Positions 9,624-21,600 of a stretch of DNA of 64,000 bases are shown piece by piece; the first letter of the stretch is position 1; each line of letters begins with the position of its first letter. This DNA is from Lineus longissimus. Taxonomy: Eukaryota > Nemertea > Pilidiophora > Heteronemertea > Lineidae. The position numbers and the translations under genes are program-made. The notes below the pieces were generated by a model. That model did not search any database, was not told the DNA's origin, and worked only from the letters and a program-made list of their open reading frames with translations. The stretch covers positions 7,812,001 to 7,876,000 of the forward strand of contig NC_088312.1 in NCBI RefSeq assembly GCF_910592395.1, written 5' to 3'.

Positions 9624-12600
9624 ATGCTTTCTCTGACCATCCACTCTCTCTTAAGCGTAGTAGCTGCTCTGCAAATTGGTAAGTTATTTTTTATAATGGT
9701 CTAATTAACCTAGATTCATTGCATTCTTCAAACCACTTTAAAGATGATATCTTTATGAATTCCAATGCTTATCCATCCCCGATAGTCTGTGCAGGCGATA
9801 GGGGTTGTGTTGGGGTAGGTTACAATGCCTCAGCCTTAGTTTTGGAAGATGTCGCATGTCGCAGATATATCAGGCAATGTTAGACAACCATCAAATACCC
9901 GAACCTAATACAAGGAAAGGTAACAACATGAATAATATTTATGTTCTTGTTGAAATGTTGATCATTGAGATAATCGTTCAAGTGCCTTAATTGGTATTTC
10001 TGTTTCTTTTCATTCTATCGTCAAAGCTTGGAGCAAGTCAAACATGTCGACTTGCGACCCAATTGCGTTTCCCAAGGACGTTAATGTTCTAGGGTGAACT
10101 TAACTTTAACCCCTGTACTTTAAGATGACATTTCGAAGTCAAGTTTAACAAAATAGTTAAGTTATCTTGCGATATATACGAACTCTTAACAAGAAGCATT
10201 TAGAAAAAAAACGCTGTCGCACGAAGTTTTGAGAAAGCGATCGGAAAGGTCTCTGGCTATCTTAATGATAATGATGATTCATGAGTACAAGCATGGAGGT
10301 ATGAATACCTCCATGCTAGAAGTAACATCCTCATCATACGCAGGATGCACGATTGGTCTTGTCTATTAAATTTTCAGGAACCGATGCCCAGGATGTCGAG
10401 GCCTTGAGAGTTCTACAAGATCATGTTAGGCGACTGACGGATGTTACAGAAAGACTTCGAAGCCAGGTAGATACACGTCGACGTCAGTTTAGTCCAGGAG
10501 TAGAAGGGTCCTTATGATACTTGTAGCCTGGGCAGCCAGAAATTACTAAGATTATCCGGTTCATTTCTTTCTCTGCAAGGATGCCTTCAGAGGACGATAT
10601 CAAAATAACTCTGCAATGATGTTCGTTGTGCCTTTCAAGGGGCTATAGGCAGGAGATAGGGGGTCAAAGTGGTCTTTATGTGCGACTAGGATGCACAGTT
10701 AGGGGCTCTGTTTCATTCAGCGATTATTATATTCCTCATACAGCATGAATAGTGAAATAACATAGGTGAGATAGAAAAGACCCCTATCGGCGACTTTGTG
10801 TAACCTAATCTGACCTACTTGGCTCCTGCCATAGTCTCCCTTTAAGATTACCAAACTCTCCTCCCAATGTCATAACATCGTTGTCTTCCCTCCAGAATTC
10901 GCTGTGGTAAGGACTTTTAAATCATGGACATCTGATGACAGTTTAGAAAACTTAAATGTCCCAGCTAGTCCCCCTAAAAGTAATGTCTTTCAGAATGCTG
11001 ATCTGGAGAGCAGGGTGCAGTACCTGGAATCTTGTGGTGCCTGTTCCCCTCGACCGAAGACCTGTCATGTCGATGGAGTAGTCTACCAGGACAGGGACGC
11101 TTGGAGGAGAGGCCGATGTGAGATCTGTACCTGTCAGGATGGAAGAACAGCTTGTTCCAAGCAACCTGGCTGTGAGGAAACCCGTCCCAGTAAGTTACCA
11201 ATGTCCAAGGAACAACTTTTATATTCTTCATGACAACAAATGAGAAAGGACCTTGGATTTTTGGCTATGACTGGGAGAAAACCGGAGCCTTGATCTGGGG
11301 CTTCAGTTCAGACAGTACTAAGAGAAGAACTACCTCACAGCAAAGATATGGCCTGGCTCTTTCATATCATGGTATCTTTTGCTTTCAGAATCCAAGTGCC
11401 CTGGAGGTTGCAAAAATGGGGCAACATGTGTCCTGGCCAATGGCAGGTCAGTGTGTAAATGTGAATCCCCATTTGAGGGACCGAGATGTGAAACCCGTAA
11501 GCTGTGTCCATGCTACCAACCCCTTCAAATAGGGAGTCCTACATGTAACAACCAACAGACAAGGTACTACTATGACAATGCAGAACAGCAGTGTAAGGCC
11601 TTCACGTTCAAAGGTTAGTCCCACAACTCTTTAATGAGCTCCATGAGATATCTAAAGAAATCGTTTATACAGAAAGGCACAAAGTAGAGCCAAAGGGACT
11701 ACATCTTAATGTGACAGTGTGGTCCTTTTGGTGATTAGAGGGACGGATACTGATGTTTAGCCTGGAGTCAGTCCAGGAACTTCACCAGGTCATCAGTTCA
11801 AGCTGCAAGAGTCTGAAGGGGGTGGCATGAGGCATTCAGATGCATTAAATTCTTCATATCTTACCTTTTCTCTCCTTAGGATCAGTACTAATTGGATCCT
11901 GACCTGATTGTGTTATCAGCCAAGTACCAGGCGCATGGGCCTCTTGTTTTGACCTACCAGCATTTGCTCATTCTCCTGTTGAAGCAATAACTCAATTAAT
12001 TTTCAATTACATTTATTTGTTTTAGGTTGCGGTGGCAATGAGAACAACTTTGCCTCCCTGGAGCGGTGTGGGAAGTCTTGCATCACTGGAGCATGCTGCT
12101 TCCGACAACTTGGGGCTGAAACGTCAAATACAGTTCAATGTCAGGTAATTTTGGTGATGGCTGGGGTTTGTGAGGTTGTTTTATTAGCTAAAAAAACATG
12201 AAAAGTAATGTTGTTTATTGTTTCATATGTCGACTTATCATGTTAACTTAATGTCCTTATAATCACCACATCACACCTGTGTTACTAGTTGACATGACCC
12301 AACTAACTAGATACACAAAATATTAAAATATCTTTCTTACAGATAAAGACCCTTTCTGAATGCAAAGCTCTCCACAGAAACCAAGGCAATGGCTACCATG
12401 AAGTGATCTCATTCAAGAGGGGTCTCAGCTGTGAGACAGCCCAGTGCGGAGGGACCCAGTGTTCTGTCGGAGGAGTCCAGTATGGGAGCGGTGAAAGGTT
12501 CAGGCTAGGTTGTCAAGAATGTGCCTGTGAGAGTGAGGGCAGGGTGCAGTGTAGGTAAGTCCTGGATATCTCTCAAAGTACAATAGAACCTCTCTATTAA

Positions 12601-15600
12601 GGACACCCTCGGGACTGACAAGTGATGTCCTTAATACAGAGGTGTCTGGATTAGAGAGGTCAAATTGAATGGAAACAACCAATTTGGGACCAAAACTAGT
12701 GTCCTTAATAGAGAGGTTGTCCTTGTACCAATAATATATCATAAGTCTTGTCTTATATTGTTGGTAATACACTCCACCCATTCCCTTTAACTGTAACATT
12801 TGTACAGTCACTTTATATAACTGGCAAGGCAGTGGCTTCGAGGAGGTTTCCTACATTCCCTTATCATTGTATCAATTAACCATCTCTCAAGTTTCCTCCC
12901 CAATCTTGTCAAATTGTGTATTTTCTAGATGTGACCGGACAACCACCAGAAAGGAGGTTCGTGACTTGACTCCCAACGAGATGTTGCGATTCCAACAAGC
13001 AGTTCAGGAACTCAAGGAGACGAAGGTCTGGGATGCCTTCACGGACATCTACCACGAACATGTCATGCACACAACTGGCATAAACTACTTACTATGGAAT
13101 CGCATCTTCCTAAGACAAGTTGAGCAGAAGTTGCAAGAAATCGACTGCAGTATTTCCATACCGTATTTCGAAGTCACAACCGATGTTGGGCAATTGTATA
13201 AAGCGATCTTGTGGCAACCAAATTACTTCGGTGGGGAGAATTCCCCCAACTGCGTCAATGATCATCCGTTTGGTAACTACTGGTCTCCATGCATCCAAAG
13301 ACAGTTCAACAGGACGCAAACTCTTCCCACAATTTTGGAGTTATCCTTGGCGCTAAGTACAGACAATTTCAGTGACATGAGCGCAGACTTGGAGACTTAT
13401 ATGGCATATATTCATACATATATTGGAGGAGACATGGCCACTTCCCATGCCGCTTATGACCCAGTTTTTCTCGTGATCCGAGCTTATGCCGACTTTCTGT
13501 ACTGGCAATGGCAGAACAAACAGCCAAACAATCTTTTGAACTTCCCATCACGACAAAGCTCCATCCCAATTGTACCTTTCAACACTGCCCCCAAGGACAT
13601 CCTTGATTCGTCACGTGATGTCTGCGTCACATACACTCTACCAAGTAAAGGACATCCATGTAACGTGACACGTGATAATTCAGCCTGGTATCCTGGACTA
13701 GTGGATGTATCTCAGTTTTCCTACTCAGGATACGACCAAGCTGGGTTCGATGCTCGAGGGTTTGATCTTTATGGATTCAATGAAAAGGGTAAGGTTTTAG
13801 TTTTCATATATTTAAAGACAGTATATTAGATTTCAGGAAGTTGGCCAAATTGGGCGCCACACAAATTGAAAAGTTAGATTCACACATTAAATACTATTAA
13901 CAATTGTTCACTTTGATGCCCCTTTACCTTTGAGACCTGTTTCACTTTGAACTAATGTTTGCCCATGCGATTCTCCTTGTCCATCTCCAACTCATCAAGC
14001 TTTCTTATTCTTTAGGATTCGATCGCGATGGCTATGACATCCAGGGATACAACAAAGAAGGTTACAATCGCTTTGGACTGAATCGCCTGGGACGAATAAA
14101 TCCTGATTGGAGACACCAGGATGGCATTGACAGACGATGCTTGAATGATGAAGGTATCTTGAGCTCTTTTAGGGGCAGTCATGGAAAAAAGCTTTTCCAA
14201 TGAAAAAAGTGTATTCACAAGGATGAAAGTAACACTGTGAATCAAAATTTAAGAACAAAAGAAACATTAATGTAAATACCATGATTGTTGATAAAGTTTG
14301 TGTGTTTTACAGATGTCCCTTTTTTTGTTTTCAGGCCTAACAGATGCAGGTTTCGACCAGTATGGCTTCTCCATCCATGGTTATGACGTCCATTACTGTA
14401 ACTACAGCTACCGCGGTCCCTTTGCTACCAGGGAATCTCTACGAATCTGGGAGGTTCTCTTGATGCAGAGCGAGCAGTTCATCTCCACGCAGGGACGGGT
14501 CTGCGATGATCTCAACCCTGTGTCGAACATATGGGTGGAGCATACATGGGTTGACAGCCTGCAAAAGCTTGTTGGTATGTTTAATTGCAGATATTACTTG
14601 TACCTCCTAATGCAGAACTTATTTCAACTCAGCACCAGACCAGGAAGCATCTAGTTATAAAAAAACACTTACCTCCTTACTCCTTAACTCTTTGATACGA
14701 TGTAATATTTTGGCTCTGACATGCACTTCACTTCTCCCATCAGCTGAGTGACAGGTCCACAGGCCTCTTGTTTTCTGTTCCACATTGCTTCACCGCTTAA
14801 ATACTTGGAAAACATGATGTTTTTACAATAAATTTGTTCGTATATTTGCAGGAAAATTGCCAAAGATCACCAACAGAAAGTCAATCGTCCAAAACGAACG
14901 GTTCTGTATCGATGTGTCTCTGTATCCACTAGTTTGCCAGTGTGAGACAAGAATCGCCACCTGTACCGAGAACCCCTGCCTGACATCTACCTGTCCTTCC
15001 AACCCCCAGGCGGTGTGTCAAGTGGATGTCTGCGGCAATTGCAAGGCAAAATGGATCGATCAGGGCTTTGAGGTCAGGTGTGGAGATCCGCCAAGTAAGC
15101 TCGGCCTTAGTTCATTTCATTGGGGTAGCTTGCGGGGGTATAAAAGTGTAATTTTGCCCCCCCCCCAGACCAAAAAGCCAGCTGTACCCCTGATTGATGT
15201 GGCAAGTAATGTGTGGAATGATTTGGGTCCCAAGTTTCAGCTAGGGATGAATTGCATCAAATATTGATGTAGAGAATGTGAGAGTATCATAGTTACTTGT
15301 TTCTGTGTCGATATCTGGGCCTAAAACAACTTCTGAGACATTTTCTGTAAAACATTCCAATGTCTGCACTACAGATCATTGTTGAGATAAATGCACAAAA
15401 TACTAGAAATCTTCATTGATACTCTAAAGATCGTTTTTGTTCCCCTTTACTACAGAGGAGTGTATTGATTCGAATGGTAGCTCTCACTTACCTGGAACCA
15501 AGTGGATGAAGAGTCAGTGTGAAGAGTGCACTTGTAACATGGTAAGTTAAACATGCACGTACAGGCTTGGCATCTGTACGCCATTGTGAAACCGTCAACT

Positions 15601-18600
15601 CCAAGACACTGAAGAGATTGATTTGAAGTTTGAAATGAATATCAATGAAATAATTTTAGAAGACTAAAGGGTTTTGTTCCTTTTTATTTCAGAAGGGAGA
15701 TGTGGTGTGTGGTGCTAAGCCTTGTCCTGGTGTGGCTTGTTCTGACCCAGTTACTCCTGCTGGTCATTGCTGCCCCATCTGCATGGGTAAGTAAAGGAAG
15801 GTCATGCATGAGGTAGCTTTTTCCTATCAATTTGAATTGACAAATCTGTCAGACTCCAGTACTCTAGCATACACTTCTATTGATAACACTTCTCCCCATC
15901 ATTTCAGAATGTGTCTACAATGGCAAGGTCTACCTCGACGGTGCCAAGTTCCAACCTGACCTATGCACATCATGCGAGTGCAGACAAGGCCAATCTGTCT
16001 GTGAAGAGGTCAAATGTCCGCCTGTTTTCTGTATGGATCCGATACAGCTGCCTGAACAATGCTGTGCTACCTGCCCAAATAGTAAGTTGGTTCTCGAAAA
16101 AACATTTCCCGACCAGACTTGAAATCTTGAGAGAAATCTCATGTCTGAACAACACTGGAATGACTGTCTACGCTTTATTTCACTTCCAATTTATTGACAG
16201 ACTCGACAACAATACCAATTTCAATCATGCTCTTATTTCAGTTTGCGAGTACGACAGCCGTATATTCAAGAACAATCAGCACTTCATCCCCAGCTTCAAC
16301 CCTTGTTTGAACTGTACCTGTAAACGTGGTGTCGTCCGCTGCCTGAACGTCAGATGCTCTGTACCACCACCTGGGCTACCATGTTCAAGACCTGTCGCAA
16401 AACGTGGCGAGTGTTGTCCTACAATCTGTACAAGTAAGTATAAACTCGTACTCATACTCATTGACAGTGGAATGTAGTGTCCACCTTTTGGAAGGAGGAC
16501 ACCTCAACTTATGAAAAGAACGCCAGTTTGTTTGAAATTGGACCATTCCATTCAATTTCACTTGAAATGTTGTAACTCGTACAATTTTTACTGCCCAGGT
16601 TGCAAGGATGCCACTGGACGAGAATATGATGATGGAGCACAGTGGGAGTTGGCCGAGGATAAATGCCGGATATGCCAGTGTAAGAACACCAAGATGTCAT
16701 GCCGGGATAGGCGATGTGCTCAGTATTGCACCCACGGCAAGGTGGTCGACGCCATGTGCTGCCCAGACTGTTCAGGTAAGTGATGATTAGTGAAAGTAAA
16801 TGCCAGATATGCCAGTGTAAGAACACCAAGATGTCATGCCGGGATAGGCGGTGTGCTCAGTATTGCACGCACGGCAAGGTGGTCGACGGCATGTGCTGCC
16901 CAGACTGGTCAGGTAAGTGATGATTAGTGAAAGTAAATGCCAGATATGCCAGTGTAACAACGCCGTCAGCTAAAAACAATGTGCACATGAAACGATATGT
17001 CAACATGATGTTGTAAGTTAACAAGCTTTCTAACAACCAGACGAAGACATTCTGAAGAAACCTTTTAGATATTTCCAACAAAACTTCCTTTTTCAGAATG
17101 TCACTACGAGGGTGTGAAATCCTCCGATGGTGCTGTTTACAACCACACAGATGAGATAGGATGCAGATCATGTCAATGTAACAAGGGGAACTTGACGTGC
17201 AAAGACCCAGGATGTCCGAGGCTGAACTGCTTTGAGAAGGTCACCCCACCAGGTCACTGTTGCCCTGTCTGTGCAGGCTGTGTGGTGAATAGACAGAAAT
17301 ATCGAGAAGATGCTGTAATTCCTAACCCTGACAACTGCAGGACCTGCGTTTGCAAGTATGGTGAGTGAGATCCTTGTCATCCTAATTTATCTGAGTTGCA
17401 GTCAACAGCAATTTTTCCCTTATATAGGATTGGTAATTTGAGGTTTTTCCTTTTCTTTTTTTTTCATTTATCTAGGTGCTGTGAAATGTGAGGCAGTTCC
17501 CTGTCCAGCACCTGTGTGCTCCCACCCTGCCCGTCCACCAGGCCAGTGCTGTCCCATGTGTGACCAGTGTCTGTTTGAAGGAAGGAAACTACTGGCAAAT
17601 GGAGAATCCACGACGGATTCTCGAGACCCATGTATTGAGTGCACCTGCAAGGTATGCGTGTTGCACATTTTCAGTTTACATGTACATAACAAGTTTGAAA
17701 TCTCTAGGCTCTATGGTGAGTAAATGTATCTTTTCCTAATGAGTGCAAACTCTATGATCAAATTGGTTAATACTTAACGATGGCTTGAATGATTATTTCA
17801 TATTGGTGATTACAAATTGATAACCCTTGTTTCTCAATTCCATTCATTAGGATGGCTCTGTCACCTGCAGTAATGTAGCCAGCGAATGCCGCGCTAGCTG
17901 CAGCCATCCCCGGATACTGCCCTCCACATGTTGTCCAGTCTGTGATGGCTGTATGTATGCGGCAAATGAGTACTTAAACGGGCAGATGTTCCGGCCGCAG
18001 CAGGATGACCCATGCCAACTATGCTCATGTGAGGTAAAGCATTTCATCGCAATTGCATGAAAAGAACAGGGAATTTGTTTCAGTGTGTATGAGACACAAA
18101 TTAGACCAGGCAAAACAGTTCTGACATGCATTCACAGCATATTCTAGATTTTACCCCCTGAATGACATGTATAGCCTGCAGGGACACCTTTCCAGTTGAA
18201 AATATGCAACAGTTGTCTTGTACTGAAAGGATCACTTTTGTATGTTCCAGGATGGTAATGTCTCTTGCGAGAAAGAGGTGTGCCAAGACCACTGTCCCCA
18301 TCCGGTCAGGGTCCAGGGTACATGCTGTCCTGTCTGCAGTGGATGCGAGTATAGCAACAAGATCTTCCAGAACGGTCAAGTGTTTTACCCAAGGAAGGAT
18401 GACCCTTGTACACAATGCAACTGCAAGGTAAGCCGAAGAGTAAGAGCAATAGGTCACATATTCTGTGGCCACACTGCAGAAGATAAACTCGTGGGAAAGA
18501 ACAACAGCATACACCTTGTCCATGGTGTCCCCGTCATTTGGAACATGTGTCCTTATAACTACTTTTTGTTCTCGGAATAATAAACCTTGTCGAATCTATT

Positions 18601-21600
18601 TAGGATGGATCAGTGACGTGCCAGGAGAAGAAGTGCTCCAGCCAATGTTCCCACCCTATCCCAGTCGCTGGACTCTGCTGCCCCAAGTGTGATGGGTGCC
18701 TCTTTGAAGCCAACGAGTACCTGAATGGACAACCATTCCATCCTGATGAGTGTAGGTCATGCACATGCGAGGTACGTATCCAGATAGTCAAAGGACACCT
18801 TTGGGACACCAGTTGTCATGCTAATGCAACCAAAGAGAGCTAACAATGGAATGCTCTGAAGATGTTGATGAACTCAGTGTGGGTTTTATGTCATTTAAAC
18901 AATTTTTGTCCATAAAACTTGTGATACATGTCAGCATTTTCCGCTGTTTCTGCATGACCTAAGCTAGGTTGATGTCCCATTTCAGTGTTTGTGCTGTAAA
19001 GGTTGTGTACTGTTGTGGTTGTAAGCTTGAAAATGACTCCATTTATCTTCAGAATGGAAATGTAGCATGCAAGACCACTCTCTGTGCCCCAACCTGCACC
19101 CATCCCCTTCCAAAAGAAGGTGAATGCTGTCCAGTCTGCGATGGATGTCTGTATGAGAAGAATACCTATGTCAGTGATCAGATATTTCATCCAAGGCCCG
19201 AAGATCCATGTTATACTTGTACATGTAAGGTAAGCTATGATACGTGTTAAAGTTTGCACAACTAAAGAGCTGATACATCATTACATAGGCTGAAATAAGT
19301 AATAGGGAAGAAAGCGCCAGCTGTAAACCTTTGCTGGCTGGGAACGCGATAGGAAGTGGTCCGTTTGCTTGGGTTCAAATTAACAACCAAAGAGGTGCCA
19401 TGAGCAGACGTTATAATTTTCAGTAATGAATGTTGTCTACTGTGCAACTCAGAACCGGTTGATATTTCACTTCTTGATTCACAGCACGGAGACATCAACT
19501 GTGGCATAGAGAAATGCACATCCAATTGTCTTCATCCGGTCATCAAGAGCGGGTCATGCTGTCCTGAATGCTATGGGTGTTCTTATGACAACAGGGACTA
19601 CCTCAACGGACAGACGTTCAAACCAATCGCTGATGATTTGTGTACATTATGTACCTGTGGGGTAAGTCTAGTAAGGATACCACCATTTCTGGTAAACAAG
19701 GAGTTTGCATGTCTAGTGTCTAAGGCTTTACCCTTTTGTTATGCATCACCCACTGCATCAGCTAAAAGGTTTCAGGAAAGAGCAGGGTTTAAGTGTTAGG
19801 TTGGATGACACCTCTATTGCATTTTTGATTAGACTATCAACCCAAACTTATGTTGAGATCCTTGCTGTTAATTCGAGTGCCAGATTAATAATTGAAATCA
19901 ACTTACTCAGAATGATAATTGGCTTTGTTTGAATATGTTTTTTCAGAATGGCAATGTAACCTGTGCAAAGGAGACCTGTGATCAAACCTGTACCCACCCA
20001 ATGCGAGTAATAGGGGAATGTTGTCCTGTGTGTGACGGGTGCGAGTTCGAAGGTGGCAGATACCGTGATGGTCACCGTTTCAGACGCCAAGATGGTGAAC
20101 CATGTGACATCTGCCAGTGTGAAGTAAGTCAATTAGTTTTTCTCTCAACTGTTTTGCCACATCACAACTAAAAGCTTCTGAATGTAATCCAGTATTTTCT
20201 TTAGAAGAAATTAATCAAGTCTGGAGTATTCCGATTTAGAAGGTCATAGAATTGAACAATAGTTTATTAGACCGAAGTGAAGGGATTTCAAAGATGTCTG
20301 AATAGAAAGCAGATAAAAGACAATCTATTGCCTTGAACACTGGATTATGAAACAGATGAAGAGGACTGGCAACACAATCACGTACCCTTGCAAGAATCAA
20401 TCGGTTGATTTGACAGAGGACTTTAGTTACATGGTTTCTTATTAGATGAGCCAGTTTCCAGGTCCAGCTACCAAAGGTTAATCCTCCGACCTCTTCATCT
20501 TCAGAAAGGAAACGTGACATGTGGACTGCAAGAGTGCCGGACGCCCTGCAAACACCCTATGCCAGGCCAGTGCTGTCCAGTTTGTGAGGGATGCCACTAC
20601 AATGATATAGATTTCACCAATGGTCAGGAGTTCAGAGGAGACGACCCTTGTCAGATATGTTCATGCCAGGTGAATGTTTTGATTATTGTTGTCATCAGCC
20701 TCATCATTCCATCATTATGGCATTATGTTTTTGATCTGCAAGGAACAAGGCGCTCCGAGCAGGATGACCTGGCAAGATGGACAATTGTGTCCCCTACCCT
20801 CACCAATCATCTGAACATATCACCCGTGAGATCACACATAACATTTTTCCTTTGCAGTTTGGTGATATAATCTGCAAGAAAGAAGAATGTAACCCCCGCT
20901 GTCACCACCCAGCTCCTGGAGCCTGCTGCCCTCAGTGTGATGGATGCAGCTACATGAATGGCACCTACAGCAACAGGGAGAAGTTCTTCCCACATCTCGA
21001 TGACCCATGCATCATGTGCACTTGCAATGTTAGTATTTTAACCCCTTAGACCCTAATGCATCCCAACAAAGCATCCCCCAGAATCAAAAGTTTAAATACC
21101 GCCCTAATGCAACTTATAAAGTCACAGATAATCCATGGCAGATGCAAGGGGAATTTGCCCTCCCTTTTTTGTAGAACTCTGAAATAAAGTTTCTTATGTA
21201 CAAATTTATAATTGCTTTTCAGAATGGTACTGTGTTGTGTGACCGTCAGCAGTGCCAGGTCGACTGTCTTCATCCGGTTTATTTAGACAACTATTGCTGT
21301 CCGCTGTGTGACAGTTGTGACTACAATGGTGTGACCAGGAAAAATGGAGAGAAATTCTCACCTAATGATCAAAACTGTAGAAGCTGTTCTTGCGAGGTGA
21401 GTATTTTTAGCTCTCACTATTCAGAAAGCCAATAATGTGCTGGAAAGAAAGGTTATGCCTCATCAAGGATTTAAACTCTTACTACCAGGTGCAGGAGTCT
21501 GGATTTTGTGACTTTACACCACTGAGCTATGGCTATTGGATGGGGCTGAAAATGTGACTGAAAATATGTCAAGAAATGCCAATGAAATGATGACAGAACA

